Shown here piece by piece: positions 37,543 through 48,946 of a DNA stretch of 64,000 nucleotides. Source of the stretch: Winslowiella arboricola (lineage in GTDB: Bacteria > Pseudomonadota > Gammaproteobacteria > Enterobacterales > Enterobacteriaceae); NCBI RefSeq assembly GCF_025527015.1, contig NZ_JAODIM010000041.1:1-64000 (forward strand). The letters are read 5' to 3'. Every line of letters starts with the position of its first letter. The first letter of the stretch is position 1. The translations under genes and the position numbers were made by a program. The notes under the pieces were generated by a model. That model searched no databases. It had not been told where the DNA came from and saw nothing but the letters and a program-made list of their open reading frames with translations.

Positions 37543-37572
37543 GGCACGGGCGGCGACAACGTCGCCCGTGCC
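37543..37572. repeat. GGCGGCG-family palindrome, probable bidirectional terminator
   Basis: GGCACGGGCGGCGACAAC followed by GTCGCCCGTGCC forms a strong hairpin between the convergent hofC and guaC, with GGTTTTGC after it. It is a variant of the repeat family whose outer arms are extended. Confidence 0.7.
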
Positions 37573-37607
37573 GGTTTTGCAGGGGAGACGTTATCGGCTC
37601 CCGGCGT

Positions 37608-38648
37608 TTAACGATTAAATACGCGGTTTTCCTGCTCGGCCACACGAATAAAGGTGGTGCGCTTGGTCAGCTCTTTCAGTCGTTCGGCGCCAACATAGGT
37701 GCAGGCAGAACGCAGACCGCCGAGAATATCACGCGCGGTATCTTCCACCGCGCCACGCAACGGCAGCTTCACGGTTTTCCCTTCTGCGGCACGGTATTCG
37801 GCTACGCCGCCCACATGACGCTTCATCGCGGATTCGGAGCTCATACCGTAGAACAGCATAAACTGCTCGCCATTCTCTTCAACAATGGTGCCTTCACACT
37901 CGTTGTGGCCCGCCAGCATCCCGCCCAGCATCACAAAGTCAGCGCCGCCGCCAAACGCTTTGGCTACATCGCCCGGCACGGCACAGCCGCCGTCACTGAC
38001 AATCTGACCGCCAAGGCCATGAGCGGCATCGGCACACTCAATGACCGCGGAAAGCTGTGGATAGCCGACACCGGTTTTCACCCTGGTAGTACAGACTGAA
38101 CCCGGGCCAATTCCCACTTTAACAATATCAGCGCCGGACAAAATCAGCTCTTCAACCATTTCGCCGGTAACCACATTGCCTGCGCAAATGGTTTTATCCG
38201 GGCAGGCTTCGCGCACGCGCTTTAAGAACTCAACAAAATGTTCTGAGTAGCCGTTAGCCACATCAATACAGATAAAGTTCAGCGCCGGTGACAGCGCCAG
38301 AATCTGCTGCATTTTAATAAAGTCAGCTTCAGAGGTGCCGCTGGAGACCATCACATGACGCAGCACGTTTTCCGGTACGCTGGCGACAAAGGCGCGCCAC
38401 TGCTCAACACTGTAGTGTTTATGGACGGCGGTAAGAATATCGAACGACGCCAGCGCTTCTGCCATGCGGAAAGAGCCAACGGTATCCATGTTAGCGGCAA
38501 TAATCGGAACACCTGACCAGGCAATGCCGGAATGTTTGAAAGTGAACTGACGTTCGAGTTCAACCTGGGAGCGGCTCTTCAGCGTTGAACGCTTAGGCCG
38601 GATAAGAACATCTTTGAAACCGAGTTTTAAATCTTCTTCGATACGCAT
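37608..38648 (-). CDS. guaC: GMP reductase
   Basis: A 346-residue TIM-barrel enzyme of the IMPDH/GMPR family that reduces GMP to IMP with NADPH in purine salvage. It lacks the CBS domains of IMP dehydrogenase. The catalytic Cys is in GPGSVCTTR (about residue 186) and the phosphate-binding [10 protein letters not shown] follows. It is a single gene, divergent from coaE and convergent with hofC as in E. coli. Confidence 0.97.
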   Translation of the reverse strand: MRIEEDLKLGFKDVLIRPKRSTLKSRSQVELERQFTFKHSGIAWSGVPIIAANMDTVGSFRMAEALASFDILTAVHKHYSVEQWRAFVASVPENVLRHVMVSSGTSEADFIKMQQILALSPALNFICIDVANGYSEHFVEFLKRVREACPDKTICAGNVVTGEMVEELILSGADIVKVGIGPGSVCTTRVKTGVGYPQLSAVIECADAAHGLGGQIVSDGGCAVPGDVAKAFGGGADFVMLGGMLAGHNECEGTIVEENGEQFMLFYGMSSESAMKRHVGGVAEYRAAEGKTVKLPLRGAVEDTARDILGGLRSACTYVGAERLKELTKRTTFIRVAEQENRVFNR

Positions 38649-38801
38649 GACAGTTTTCCTGGTTAGTGGCGACGATCTGACGATCGGGTGCTGCTGCCCA
38701 GCTCCAGTGAAGCTATCATACGCACTAAAATCGCGACTACAAGACTGCGAAAGTGGCTTTATTTACGCTACAATCGCTTAAATTTATCTGAAAATCTTAC
38801 T

Positions 38802-38817
38802 TGTGATCTATGCCACA
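38802..38817. promoter_or_regulatory. candidate CRP site in the guaC-coaE gap
   Basis: TGTGATCTATGCCACA matches TGTGA-N6-TCACA at nine of ten defined positions. It lies 75 bases before coaE and 154 before guaC. Functionality is unproven. Confidence 0.4.
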
Positions 38818-38891
38818 GAATTGAGTGCAGTTGTTGCGATAAAACCGCCAAAATTCTGTTTATTCTCGCAAGTTAATCTGGGATCAGGCTT

Positions 38892-39530
38892 ATGCGCTAT
38901 ACCGTCGCGCTGACCGGTGGCATCGGCAGCGGAAAAAGCACCATCGCCAATGCCTTTGCCGCGCTCGGTGTTGATGTGGTGGATGCGGATGTGATTGCCC
39001 GCCAGGTGGTCGAACCGGGTCAGCCGGCACTGCAGGCTATTGCCGATAAGTTCGGTGATACAGTGATCAGTGCTGACGGATCGCTCAACCGGGCCAGCCT
39101 GCGCCAGATGATTTTCAGTTCGCCCGCGGATAAACAGTGGCTGAATAACTTGCTTCACCCCTTAATTCACCAGCAGACACGCCGTCAGCTGGCGGCAAGC
39201 CGCTCTTTATGGTGCTTATGGGTCGTGCCGCTGTTGGTTGAGAACAATCTGCATAAGCTGGCAGATCGTGTGCTGGTGGTCGATGTTGACCCGGCGACTC
39301 AGCTGGCGCGCACCATGGCGCGCGACAATATCAGTCGTGAACAAGCCAACAATATTCTTGCTGCCCAGGCGACGCGAGAAGCTCGCCTGGCCGTAGCTGA
39401 TGATGTTATCGATAACAGTGGCGATCCCGCAGCGGTATTACCACTTGTGGCTGCGTTACATCAGCGCTATTGCGCGCTGGCGACGCTAGCGGAACAGGAT
39501 AAAAAGCATGAGCACAACGATACTTTTTGA
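38892..39530 (+). CDS. coaE: dephospho-CoA kinase
   Basis: A 212-residue P-loop kinase that catalyses the last step of coenzyme A synthesis, phosphorylating the ribose 3'-OH. The P-loop GGIGSGKS is at residues 9-16, followed by the [10 protein letters not shown] substrate region and VVPLLVEN. It is the first gene of coaE-zapD-yacG; its 3' end overlaps zapD by 23 bases. Confidence 0.97.
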   Translation: MRYTVALTGGIGSGKSTIANAFAALGVDVVDADVIARQVVEPGQPALQAIADKFGDTVISADGSLNRASLRQMIFSSPADKQWLNNLLHPLIHQQTRRQLAASRSLWCLWVVPLLVENNLHKLADRVLVVDVDPATQLARTMARDNISREQANNILAAQATREARLAVADDVIDNSGDPAAVLPLVAALHQRYCALATLAEQDKKHEHNDTF

Positions 39531-40251
39531 GCATCCACTGAATGAAAAAATGCGTACCTGGCTGCGTATCGAGTTTTTACTCAAGCAGTTAGAGGCCAGC
39601 AAAAGCATTACCGACCATCTTGGCGCGCTGACATTTTTTCGCAACGCCGCTGAATTACTCGATGTCTTTGAGCGTGGCGAACTGCGCACCGACATCCTGA
39701 AAGAACTGGAGCGTCAGCAGCTAAAGTTGCGATCCTGGACTGAAGTCCCTGGCGTCGATATGGAACTGATTAATGCGTTAAGCCAGCGTCTTAAGCGCTG
39801 CTCAACGGTTCTGATGGCCGCGCCACGTATGGGGCAACAGCTACGTGAGGATCGCCTGATCGGTCTGGTGCGTCAGCGCCTCAGCATTCCCGGCGGCTGT
39901 TGCAGCTTCGATCTGCCTACTCTGCATATCTGGCTGCACCAGGATCAGCAGCTACGTGATGACCAGGTGGCGCAGTGGCTGGCGTCGCTGGCAGCAGTGC
40001 GCGAAGCGCTGACATTGATCCTCGATCTGATCCGTCAGTCGGGCATTTTCCGTAATCAGACCAGCCTGAATGGTTTTTTCCAGGATAACGCGGAGGGTTC
40101 CGATCTGTTGCGTTTGCAACTGATGCTGGAAGATTCGCTTTATCCGCAAGTGTCGGGGCATAAGAGCCGCTATGCGATTCGTTTTTTGCCGCTGGACAGT
40201 GAGAACGGTGACGTTCCTGCCCGACTCGATTTTGAACTGGCTTGTTGTTAA
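39508..40251 (+). CDS. zapD: Z-ring associated protein D
   Basis: A 247-residue cytoplasmic protein, as in E. coli (YacF), that binds the C-terminal tail of FtsZ and bundles protofilaments at midcell. The N-terminal [21 protein letters not shown] stretch and the [16 protein letters not shown] region are family-typical. It lies in the same operon as coaE and yacG. Confidence 0.96.
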   Translation: MSTTILFEHPLNEKMRTWLRIEFLLKQLEASKSITDHLGALTFFRNAAELLDVFERGELRTDILKELERQQLKLRSWTEVPGVDMELINALSQRLKRCSTVLMAAPRMGQQLREDRLIGLVRQRLSIPGGCCSFDLPTLHIWLHQDQQLRDDQVAQWLASLAAVREALTLILDLIRQSGIFRNQTSLNGFFQDNAEGSDLLRLQLMLEDSLYPQVSGHKSRYAIRFLPLDSENGDVPARLDFELACC

Positions 40252-40263
40252 AGGTTTGTGGTT

Positions 40264-40470
40264 ATGAAAGAAGAAATAGTAAGTGTGAACTGCCCGACCT
40301 GTGGCAAAGAGGTGATCTGGGATGAGCTGAGCCTGTGGCGGCCATTTTGCAGCAAGCGCTGCCAGCTGATTGATCTCGGCGAATGGGCCGCAGAAGAGAA
40401 GCGTATCCCCAGCAGCGGCGATCTGTCCGACAGCGACGACTGGAGCGAAGAGCAGATCGATCGTCATTAA
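40264..40470 (+). CDS. yacG: DNA gyrase inhibitor, zinc-finger protein
   Basis: A 68-residue protein with a Cys4 zinc site: CPTC (10, 13) and CSKRC (29, 33), followed by [17 protein letters not shown], which is highly conserved in YacG. In E. coli it binds GyrB and inhibits gyrase. The ATG at 40264 is chosen since AAAGG is nine bases upstream; a GTG six bases earlier is less likely. Confidence 0.95.
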   Translation: MKEEIVSVNCPTCGKEVIWDELSLWRPFCSKRCQLIDLGEWAAEEKRIPSSGDLSDSDDWSEEQIDRH

Positions 40471-40472
40471 GA

Positions 40473-40589
40473 GTGGGCGGCGAGAACGCCGCCCCTACAA
40501 AAGATCACCGTTTTTTCTGTAGGGGCGGCGTTCTCGCCGCCCGTGTCACGAATTTGCACGATACCGATGACGGCGTTCTCGCCGCCCGG
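40473..40589. repeat. cluster of three GGCGGCG palindromes
   Basis: Three copies lie between convergent yacG and mutT: GTGGGCGGCGAGAACGCCGCC at 40473-40496, TGTAGGGGCGGCGTTCTCGC at 40519-40543, and TGACGGCGTTCTCGCCGCCC at 40567-40588. Copies two and three repeat the composite layout of 26-97, including the GCACGAT spacer. Confidence 0.8.
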
Positions 40590-40593
40590 ATAT

Positions 40594-40992
40594 TCAGCGG
40601 TTAATTTCCGCCAGCAGACGGCTAACAATCGGAATATTCGCGGGTGGAAACTCTGCCGCGACTAATTGCGCCTGCGGCACCCAGCGCATCGGTTGTCCTT
40701 CACGGCCATAAGGTTCGCCGTTCCAGCCTTCAACAATAAAAAAGTGCAGCGTAACGCGTAAATCATCGTAGGTATGATCCGCGATTTCAAAAGGCTCGGC
40801 CGCCGTAACCTCAATCCCGGTCTCCTCCAGCAACTCACGTTTTAAGGCCTCTGCCGCACTCTCATCCGCTTCAATCTTACCGCCAGGAAATTCCCACATA
40901 TTCGCCATATGCGAGCTGGCAGAACGCTGTGCGAGGAAAATTTCCTTGCTGGCATTACGGATAATGCCTACCGCAACTTGCAGATGTTTCAT
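40594..40992 (-). CDS. mutT: 8-oxo-dGTP diphosphatase
   Basis: A 132-residue Nudix hydrolase that removes 8-oxo-dGTP and prevents A:T to C:G transversions. The Nudix box (GGKIEADESAAEALKREL followed by LEETGIEV) lies at residues about 37-62. The position between yacG and secA matches E. coli. A repeat-containing gap of about 95 bases follows secA. Confidence 0.96.
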   Translation of the reverse strand: MKHLQVAVGIIRNASKEIFLAQRSASSHMANMWEFPGGKIEADESAAEALKRELLEETGIEVTAAEPFEIADHTYDDLRVTLHFFIVEGWNGEPYGREGQPMRWVPQAQLVAAEFPPANIPIVSRLLAEINR

Positions 40993-41010
40993 GATTTATC
41001 TCCATAAAAA

Positions 41011-41081
41011 AGGGCGGCGAGAACGCCACCCTGGGAAGGATTGACTGAAAAATTGTAGGGGAGGCGTTCTCGCCTCCCGTT
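41011..41081. repeat. GGCGGCG palindrome pair with a compensated variant
   Basis: AGGGCGGCGAGAACGCCACC is followed by GTAGGGGAGGCGTTCTCGCC ending TCCC. In the second, both arms carry matched changes (C to A on the left, G to T on the right) compared with the copy at 40519, so pairing is kept. Confidence 0.75.
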
Positions 41082-41088
41082 ACAAATG

Positions 41089-43794
41089 TCAGGCTAACCG
41101 ACCATGGCACTGTTTAAATTTCTTACCGGAACCGCATGGGCAAGGATCGTTACGACCCACTTTGCGCTCACCGGTCTGACTTGCCATTGACGCTGCCGCT
41201 CCGCTATCGGCATCAACGTGGCTCAGCTGCTGCTGCTGTTGCAGACGCTCAGCTTCCAGACGGCGCTGCTCTTCCATCGCCTCCACTTCTTCCGGCATAC
41301 GCACCTGAACTTTGCACAGGGTGCTGATCACTTCATATTTCAGTGATTCCAGCATGGCGCCGAACATAGCGAACGACTCGCGCTTGTACTCCTGCTTAGG
41401 ATCTTTCTGCGCGTAACCACGTAAGTGGATACCCTGACGCAGATAGTCCATCGCCGCCAGGTGCTCTTTCCACAAGGAATCCAGCGTTTGCAACATCACG
41501 CCTTTTTCGAAGTTGCGCATCATTTCGGTGCCAACCACTTCTTCCTTCGCCAGGTAGACCGCTTTGCCCTGCTCCATGATGCGCTCACGCAGCGTCTCTT
41601 CATGCAGCTCTGGCTCTTTGTCCAGCCACTCGCTGATCGGCATGTCGAGGTCGAAATCGTTTTTCAGGCGCTCCTGTAAACCGGCCACATCCCACATCTC
41701 TTCCAGCGACTGCGGCGGAATATAGCTGTCGATGGTGGTTTTAAACACGTCATCACGGATGCTGTGGATAGTTTCGCTGACGTCAGAAACGTCCAGCAGT
41801 TCGTTACGCTGCGAGTAGATCGCACGACGCTGATCGTTAGCAACATCATCATATTCCAGCAGCTGCTTACGAATATCAAAGTTGCGGCTTTCTACTTTGC
41901 GCTGCGCATTGGCAATCGCTTTAGTCACCCATGGGTGCTCAATGGCTTCGCCCGGCTTCATACCCAGTTTACGCATCATATTCGAGACGCGGTCTGAGGC
42001 GAAAATACGCATCAGCGCATCTTCCATTGACAGGTAGAAGCGGGATGAACCCTGGTCACCCTGACGACCGGAACGGCCGCGCAGCTGGTTATCGATACGG
42101 CGTGATTCGTGACGCTCGGTACCGATAATATGCAGACCACCTGATGCCAGTACCGCATCATGGCGCAGAGTCCACGCGGCTTTAATCGCGTCAATCTGCT
42201 CAGCGGTTGGATCTTCCAGCGCTGCGATCTCCGCCTGCCAGCTACCGCCCAGCACGATATCGGTACCACGACCGGCCATATTGGTGGCGATAGTTACCGC
42301 ACCCGGCTGGCCTGCCTGCGCCACAATATCCGCTTCGCGGGCGTGGAACTTGGCGTTCAGTACGCTGTGCTTAACACCGGCGCGATCCAGCGCAGCTGAA
42401 ACCACTTCGGATTTTTCAATCGAGATGGTACCGACCAGAATCGGCTGACCGTTAACAGAACGCTCACGAATATCTTCGATAATCGCGTCGATCTTTTCCG
42501 CCTCGGTCATATAGACCAGATCCGGCAGATCTTTACGCACCATCGGACGGTTAGTCGGCACCACAATCGTATCCAGCTTGTAAATCGAGCTGAATTCAAA
42601 CGCTTCGGTGTCGGCAGTACCGGTCATACCGGCCAGTTTCTCGTACAGACGGAAGTAGTTCTGGAAGGTGATCGAAGCCAGTGTCTGGTTTTCGTTCTGA
42701 ATGTCCACGCCTTCTTTCGCTTCAACTGCCTGATGCAGACCATCAGACCAGCGACGCCCCTGCATGGTACGGCCGGTGTGTTCATCAACGATGATCACTT
42801 CGCCATCTTTCACGATGTAATCGACATCACGGGCAAACAGCACGTGCGCACGCAGTGCGGCAGTCACATGGTGCATCAGCATAATGTTGGTTGGCGAGTA
42901 GAGTGATTCGCCCTCATCCATAATGCCCTGACTGACCAGCAGCTCTTCGATATTCACCAGACCGCGCTCGGTCAGGTGCACCTGACGCGCTTTTTCATCC
43001 ACTGAGAAGTGACCTTCACCCTGGAAGGTGTCGGAATCTTCTTTCTCCTGACGGATCAGGTGCGGGATGATTTTATTCACTTTGATATACATCTCGGAGC
43101 TGTCTTCAGCCGGACCCGAGATAATCAGCGGTGTACGCGCTTCATCAATCAGAATGGAGTCAACCTCATCCACCAGCGCATAGTGCAGTTTACGCTGTAC
43201 ACGCTCTTCCGGGCTGAACGCCATATTGTCGCGCAGGTAGTCAAAACCGTATTCGTTGTTGGTGCCGTAGGTAATATCGGCGGCATACGCAGCGCGCTTG
43301 GCCGGGGCGGGCATATTTGGCAGGTTAATACCGATGCTCAGACCAAGGAACTCAAACAGCGCACGGTTGTTCTCGGCATCACGCTGTGCCAGATAGTCGT
43401 TGACGGTTACCACGTGCACACCTTTGCCGCTTAACGCGTTCAGGTAGGCAGGCAGGGTTGCGGTCAGAGTTTTACCTTCACCGGTACGCATCTCGGCGAT
43501 ACAACGGTCGTTCAGTACCATACCGCCCAGCAGCTGCACGTCGAAGTGACGCATGCCAAACACACGCTTACTGGCTTCACGCACCGTGGCAAACGCTTCC
43601 GGGATCAGGCTTTCTACTTCTTCGCCTTTCGCCAGACGCGCGCGGAATTCATCGGTTTTCGCCTTCAGTTGATCGTCAGAGAGCGCTTCGAACTCCGGCT
43701 CCATCTTATTAATCTGTTCAACCGCTTTACGCATACGACGCAGCGTACGGTCGTTACGGCTACCAAAGACTTTGGTTAAAATTTTCGTCAACAT
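41089..43794 (-). CDS. secA: preprotein translocase ATPase
   Basis: A 901-residue motor of Sec protein export, matching E. coli. Walker A MRTGEGKT (102-109), Walker [16 protein letters not shown] (about 205) and helicase motif [10 protein letters not shown] are present. The C-terminal SecB-binding zinc motif [13 protein letters not shown] is intact. It is co-transcribed with secM, 84 bases upstream, whose translational arrest is expected to open the secA ribosome binding site. Confidence 0.98.
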   Translation of the reverse strand: MLTKILTKVFGSRNDRTLRRMRKAVEQINKMEPEFEALSDDQLKAKTDEFRARLAKGEEVESLIPEAFATVREASKRVFGMRHFDVQLLGGMVLNDRCIAEMRTGEGKTLTATLPAYLNALSGKGVHVVTVNDYLAQRDAENNRALFEFLGLSIGINLPNMPAPAKRAAYAADITYGTNNEYGFDYLRDNMAFSPEERVQRKLHYALVDEVDSILIDEARTPLIISGPAEDSSEMYIKVNKIIPHLIRQEKEDSDTFQGEGHFSVDEKARQVHLTERGLVNIEELLVSQGIMDEGESLYSPTNIMLMHHVTAALRAHVLFARDVDYIVKDGEVIIVDEHTGRTMQGRRWSDGLHQAVEAKEGVDIQNENQTLASITFQNYFRLYEKLAGMTGTADTEAFEFSSIYKLDTIVVPTNRPMVRKDLPDLVYMTEAEKIDAIIEDIRERSVNGQPILVGTISIEKSEVVSAALDRAGVKHSVLNAKFHAREADIVAQAGQPGAVTIATNMAGRGTDIVLGGSWQAEIAALEDPTAEQIDAIKAAWTLRHDAVLASGGLHIIGTERHESRRIDNQLRGRSGRQGDQGSSRFYLSMEDALMRIFASDRVSNMMRKLGMKPGEAIEHPWVTKAIANAQRKVESRNFDIRKQLLEYDDVANDQRRAIYSQRNELLDVSDVSETIHSIRDDVFKTTIDSYIPPQSLEEMWDVAGLQERLKNDFDLDMPISEWLDKEPELHEETLRERIMEQGKAVYLAKEEVVGTEMMRNFEKGVMLQTLDSLWKEHLAAMDYLRQGIHLRGYAQKDPKQEYKRESFAMFGAMLESLKYEVISTLCKVQVRMPEEVEAMEEQRRLEAERLQQQQQLSHVDADSGAAASMASQTGERKVGRNDPCPCGSGKKFKQCHGRLA

Positions 43795-43878
43795 AATAAA
43801 TACTTCTCTCCAGCCGTAAATGTCGGCCTACAGCATTGTTATTGCTTATAAAGGTGTAGAGCTGTGCTCTGAGTTTTT

Positions 43879-44382
43879 TCAGGCGAGAGTCGCGGGTCCG
43901 GCACGGATGCCCTGAACCTGAGCCAGCCATAAGCCGGTCTGATGCGCTGTGCGTGACGTAATGCCGGGGTGTGACGAGTCACGGGTAATAACCGGGGGAC
44001 GAGATTCGTGGGTCAACAGCGCGTTAAGAGTGTCGAGCAGCGCGAATTTCTGTACTTCAAGCGGTAACGCCTGCTCAGCACTCGGTAAGTGCGTTGGCGT
44101 TAGCGCAAAAGAGAGATGGCGAATAACCGTACGGATAGCGTGCTGGTGCCAGTAGTCGACAGTAAAGTTCGGACGACGGGCGCTCTCCTGCAACAGCGCA
44201 AGGCTGTCGAAACGCACCACATTGCCGATAGTCAGGCTACGGGAAGAGGCTTCAGGTAAATTGCTTTGTTCGCTGGCATGGGCGGCAGGCAGGCCAAGAC
44301 TCGCCGCGACCATCCCCAACAGGAGATGCGGCCAGAAGTAACGTCTGCCAAATTGTCGCCAACGATCAAGAATGCCTGTCAC
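43879..44382 (-). CDS. secM: secretion monitor, arrest peptide
   Basis: A 167-residue exported regulator that stalls its own ribosome until pulled by the Sec machinery, adjusting secA expression. The signal peptide covers about residues 1-37 (RYFWPHLLLGMVAASLGLPAAHA). The C-terminal arrest motif reads HQTGLWLAQVQGIRAGP (residues 147-163): WxxxxQGIRAGP is kept, but the first position of the E. coli motif is Phe there and His here, and Ile after Trp is Leu. The tail after Pro is four residues. Confidence 0.95.
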   Translation of the reverse strand: MTGILDRWRQFGRRYFWPHLLLGMVAASLGLPAAHASEQSNLPEASSRSLTIGNVVRFDSLALLQESARRPNFTVDYWHQHAIRTVIRHLSFALTPTHLPSAEQALPLEVQKFALLDTLNALLTHESRPPVITRDSSHPGITSRTAHQTGLWLAQVQGIRAGPATLA

Positions 44383-44545
44383 TTTATTCTGCCATTACTC
44401 GCCAGTTACTGATTTTTCTGAGGGCAAATCTTACCATTATTAGTGGCGGCCGACATCAGGATAAATCTATCGCGTGCAGGAAAAGTGCCCTGAACTGACC
44501 AGGAAAGCAGCATTCAAACGCGGGAGAGAGAGAAGGAAATAATAG

Positions 44546-44593
44546 AACGACTGGTCTCACTGGCCGGAGAGAGTGCCAGCTCAACCAGTCGTT
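44546..44593 (-). terminator. stem-loop after lpxC
   Basis: AACGACTGGT (44546-44555) and ACCAGTCGTT (44584-44593) form a 10-base-pair stem with a nested CTGGC/GCCAG pair. On the minus strand it follows lpxC by 16 bases; the tail CTATTATTT is only partly U-rich. The remaining 44383-44545 holds the secM promoter region. Confidence 0.5.
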
Positions 44594-44609
44594 ATAGTCT
44601 GATTATGGC

Positions 44610-45548
<939 letters not shown>

Positions 45549-45628
45549 TCATCCGACCGCCAGTGTATATCACCAGCGGACGAACATTTTAGCACAAAGA
45601 GCGGAGGAACCCAATTCTCAGGAAATTC

Positions 45629-46783
45629 TTAGTCCGCCTGCTTACGCAGGAAGGCCGGAATATCGAGATAGTCAGGTTCTTTGCTGGCTGGCGCGCCTGG
45701 ATCGTTAACCACTTTCGCTGCCGGTTTCTGCTCCTGAGGCAGTGGAGCCATACCGTGCTGCTGGTAGCGATGATCCATCACTGGCTGGCTGGATTGCTTG
45801 TTGGTCACCAGCGTGATTTCCGGACGTTTGTCCATGCCGATACCGGTCGCAACCACGGTCACGCGCAGTTCGTCGTTCATTTCCGGATCCAGTGAGGTAC
45901 CGATAACCACTGTTGCGTTGTCAGAAGCAAACGCACGGATAGTGTTACCCACGGTTTCGAACTCATCCAGACGCAGGTCAAAACCAGCAGTGATGTTGAC
46001 CAGTACGCCGCGCGCACCAGACAGGTCGATATCTTCCAGCAGTGGGCTGGAGATCGCCATTTCGGCCGCTTCTTCAGCACGGTCTTCACCACAGGCAACG
46101 CCAGAACCCATCATTGCGTAACCCATTTCAGACATCACGGTACGCACGTCAGCGAAGTCGACGTTCATCAGACCCGGACGGGTGATCAGCTCGGCAATAC
46201 CCTGCACCGCACCTTTCAGTACGTCGTTAGCCGCGCCGAACGCGTCCAGCAGAGAGATGCCACGACCCAGCACTTTCAGCAGCTTGTCGTTAGGAATGGT
46301 GATTAATGAGTCAACGTGCTTGGACAGCTCCGCGATACCCTGCTCGGCGAATGCCATGCGTTTTTTGCCTTCAAAATTGAAAGGCTTGGTCACCACAGCA
46401 ACCGTCAGGATACCTAACTCTTTAGCTACTTCAGCCACCACAGGCGCTGCACCGGTACCGGTACCGCCGCCCATGCCCGCTGCGATAAACACCATGTCGG
46501 CGCCTTCCAGCGCGGAACGCAGTGCTTCGCGATCTTCTTCAGCGGAGTTACGGCCGACTTCCGGGTTTGCACCCGCGCCCAGACCTTTAGTAATACCATT
46601 ACCGATCTGGATAGTCTGACCGACAGCAGTTTTACGTAACGCCTGCGCGTCAGTGTTCACTGCAAAGAACTCCACGCCTTCGATGCGCTCGCGCACCATA
46701 TGCTCAACGGCATTACCGCCGCCACCACCGACGCCGATGACTTTAATCACCGCGTCATTGGTTAATTCCATAGGTTCAAACAT
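45629..46783 (-). CDS. ftsZ: cell-division tubulin homologue
   Basis: A 384-residue GTPase that polymerises into the Z-ring. The tubulin signature [13 protein letters not shown] lies at about residue 104, and T7-loop NVDFADVR is near 207. A variable linker (about 317-368) leads to the conserved C-terminal peptide [12 protein letters not shown], which binds FtsA, ZipA and ZapD. It follows ftsA by 66 bases. Confidence 0.98.
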   Translation of the reverse strand: MFEPMELTNDAVIKVIGVGGGGGNAVEHMVRERIEGVEFFAVNTDAQALRKTAVGQTIQIGNGITKGLGAGANPEVGRNSAEEDREALRSALEGADMVFIAAGMGGGTGTGAAPVVAEVAKELGILTVAVVTKPFNFEGKKRMAFAEQGIAELSKHVDSLITIPNDKLLKVLGRGISLLDAFGAANDVLKGAVQGIAELITRPGLMNVDFADVRTVMSEMGYAMMGSGVACGEDRAEEAAEMAISSPLLEDIDLSGARGVLVNITAGFDLRLDEFETVGNTIRAFASDNATVVIGTSLDPEMNDELRVTVVATGIGMDKRPEITLVTNKQSSQPVMDHRYQQHGMAPLPQEQKPAAKVVNDPGAPASKEPDYLDIPAFLRKQAD

Positions 46784-46849
46784 AATTTCTCTCCGTTATG
46801 TGCCTGTCGCCTGGGGATAAAAAATGGTGCCAGATCCCCTTTACTAAAA

Positions 46850-48106
46850 TTAAAACTCTTTTCTCAGCCAGCTATTGATACGTTTAAACCAGTTGCCAAC
46901 TGAGGCTCTTTTTTCCACATCAGCCTCACCGTTCAGGTGAGACTCTTTTCCGTAGTGCAGTAAGCCTACCGCCGTTGAGTAGTACGGCTCCTGCGCGTAA
47001 TCCGTTAATCCGGTAATATTCAGTGGCTGCCCGATACGCACCTGCGTGTGGAAAACACGCTGCGCACAGGCCGCCAGCCCTTCAATTTGTGCCGCACCGC
47101 CCGTCAGAACAATCCCTGCCGCCAGATGGTGTTTTACACCCTGCTGACGCAGCTGTTCCTGTAACTGCAGAATCTCTTCATTTACCAGATTCAGCAGTTC
47201 GGTGTAGCGTGGTTCAATCACTTCAGCCAGTGTCTGTCGTTGCAGACTTCTTGGCGGGCGTCCGCCGACGCTCGGTACTTCAACGTTTTCATCTTTACCA
47301 ACAATCGAACCCAGCGCACAACCGTGACGTACCTTAATCGCTTCGGCATCGGTTGGCGGCGTACCAAACGCATACGCGATATCGCTGGTCACCACGTTCC
47401 CGGCATACGGGATCACTTTAGTGTGGCGCAGCGCACCGCCGGTATAAACCGCGATATCCATGGTGCCGCCGCCAACATCCACGACGCAGACGCCCAGTTC
47501 GCGCTCATCTTCGGTCAGCACCGCAAAGCTCGATGCCAGACCGGCGAAAATAAGTTGGTCAACTTTCAGACCACAACGTTCAACGGCTTTAACGATGTTC
47601 TTCGCCATATCATTGTGGCAGGTGATCAAATGCACCTTAGCCTGCATGCGCACACCGGATAAACCCACCGGGTTCTTGATCCCTTCCTGATAATCGATTG
47701 CATACTCTTGAGGAATAACATGCAGGATACGATGCTCATCACGAACGCGGACCGACTTAGCGGTATGTACCACATTCTCTACATCTTCCTGTGTCACTTC
47801 CTCTTCGGAAATCGGAACCATCCCGATTTCATTCTGGCAACTGATGTGTTTGCCCGATAATGCGAGGTAAACCGAAGAAATCTGGCAATCCGCCATCAGT
47901 TCCGCCTGGTCGATAGCGCGCTGCACGCATTTCACTACCGATTCCAGATCGTTTACACCGCCTTTATCCATACCGCGGGACGGACAGCTACCGACCCCGA
48001 TAATATTGACCATGCCATCGGGCAGAACTTCCCCTACTAAAGCGGCGACCTTCGCGGTGCCAATCTCGAGTCCAACTACCAGTTTTCTGTCCGTCGACTT
48101 GATCAT
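46850..48106 (-). CDS. ftsA: cell-division actin homologue
   Basis: A 418-residue actin-fold ATPase that anchors FtsZ to the membrane. Phosphate-binding LVVGLEIGTAKVAALVG (about 9-25) and GGGTMDIAVY (about 213) are clear. The C-terminal amphipathic membrane-targeting helix reads GNWFKRINSWLRKEF. Its start overlaps the ftsQ stop (TAATG). Confidence 0.98.
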   Translation of the reverse strand: MIKSTDRKLVVGLEIGTAKVAALVGEVLPDGMVNIIGVGSCPSRGMDKGGVNDLESVVKCVQRAIDQAELMADCQISSVYLALSGKHISCQNEIGMVPISEEEVTQEDVENVVHTAKSVRVRDEHRILHVIPQEYAIDYQEGIKNPVGLSGVRMQAKVHLITCHNDMAKNIVKAVERCGLKVDQLIFAGLASSFAVLTEDERELGVCVVDVGGGTMDIAVYTGGALRHTKVIPYAGNVVTSDIAYAFGTPPTDAEAIKVRHGCALGSIVGKDENVEVPSVGGRPPRSLQRQTLAEVIEPRYTELLNLVNEEILQLQEQLRQQGVKHHLAAGIVLTGGAAQIEGLAACAQRVFHTQVRIGQPLNITGLTDYAQEPYYSTAVGLLHYGKESHLNGEADVEKRASVGNWFKRINSWLRKEF

Positions 48107-48945
48107 TATTGTTTAACCTGTGCCTGATTCTGTTGCTGATTACTGTCCTGCGGCTCAATTAAGGCCGGTGCCCATCCTACTGCCGCGCCAGAGTCATAAC
48201 GCAGATCAACGTAACTGATGCGCTTATTCTCCGCCGTCGCCTGCTGTTGCAGTGAAGGATAGAGCTCGATAAAACGCTTCAAACGCTTCATATCATCGTT
48301 GCGGCCAAGTTCGATGCGGACATCATCTGCCGTCACCAACTGCCATGAACGACGTGCTGTCATCGATGCCATCTTCAACTTAAACTTGCCTGTTGCCAGC
48401 GTCTGGCTCATCTGGTGATAGCCGCTCAGCACTTCCTGCTCGCTACCTTCCGGGCCGTACAGCAAAGGCATCTCTTCTTTGCCGATATGGCTTGCCGGTA
48501 CGCTAAACGATTTGCCTTCGGCATCAACCATATGCAGATCGTTCCAGCGCGCGACCGGTACATACTCCACCAGATGAATTTTTAATTCGTCCGGCCACTG
48601 TTTGCGCACGCTGACCTGTTGGATCCAGGGCAGACGTTCAATCTGTTGCTGGATAATGTTCACATCCTGCGACATAAAGGTGCCCGGTGAACCCAGCGAC
48701 AGAATCGCCTGACGGATATCATCGTTGGTGGTGTAATGGGTTTTCCCGGTCACCACCAGCGTCGATAACGGTAAGCGCGACGCATCATTCATCCACTTCA
48801 GCACCACCAGTCCACCAAAAGCCATGGTGCCGACCACCATCAGCAGGAAAATAATCCCCGCGAGGCGCGAACCATTGCTGCGTCCGTTGCGCGCTTTCTC
48901 CTGCTGCGCTTCCCGGTTACGTACATTCAGAGCCGCCTGGGACAT
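48106..48945 (-). CDS. ftsQ: divisome protein FtsQ
   Basis: A 279-residue bitopic protein: a basic cytoplasmic head, one helix ([19 protein letters not shown], about 31-50), a POTRA domain (about 57-126, [18 protein letters not shown]) and the beta domain that binds FtsB/FtsL. It links early and late divisome proteins. One base separates it from ddlB. Confidence 0.97.
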   Translation of the reverse strand: MSQAALNVRNREAQQEKARNGRSNGSRLAGIIFLLMVVGTMAFGGLVVLKWMNDASRLPLSTLVVTGKTHYTTNDDIRQAILSLGSPGTFMSQDVNIIQQQIERLPWIQQVSVRKQWPDELKIHLVEYVPVARWNDLHMVDAEGKSFSVPASHIGKEEMPLLYGPEGSEQEVLSGYHQMSQTLATGKFKLKMASMTARRSWQLVTADDVRIELGRNDDMKRLKRFIELYPSLQQQATAENKRISYVDLRYDSGAAVGWAPALIEPQDSNQQQNQAQVKQ

Positions 48946-48946
48946 A

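Noticed and set aside
40473..41081. CRISPR-like array from the repeated palindromes
   Set aside because: Copies differ in spacing and orientation, no uniform spacers and no cas genes; they are REP-like elements.
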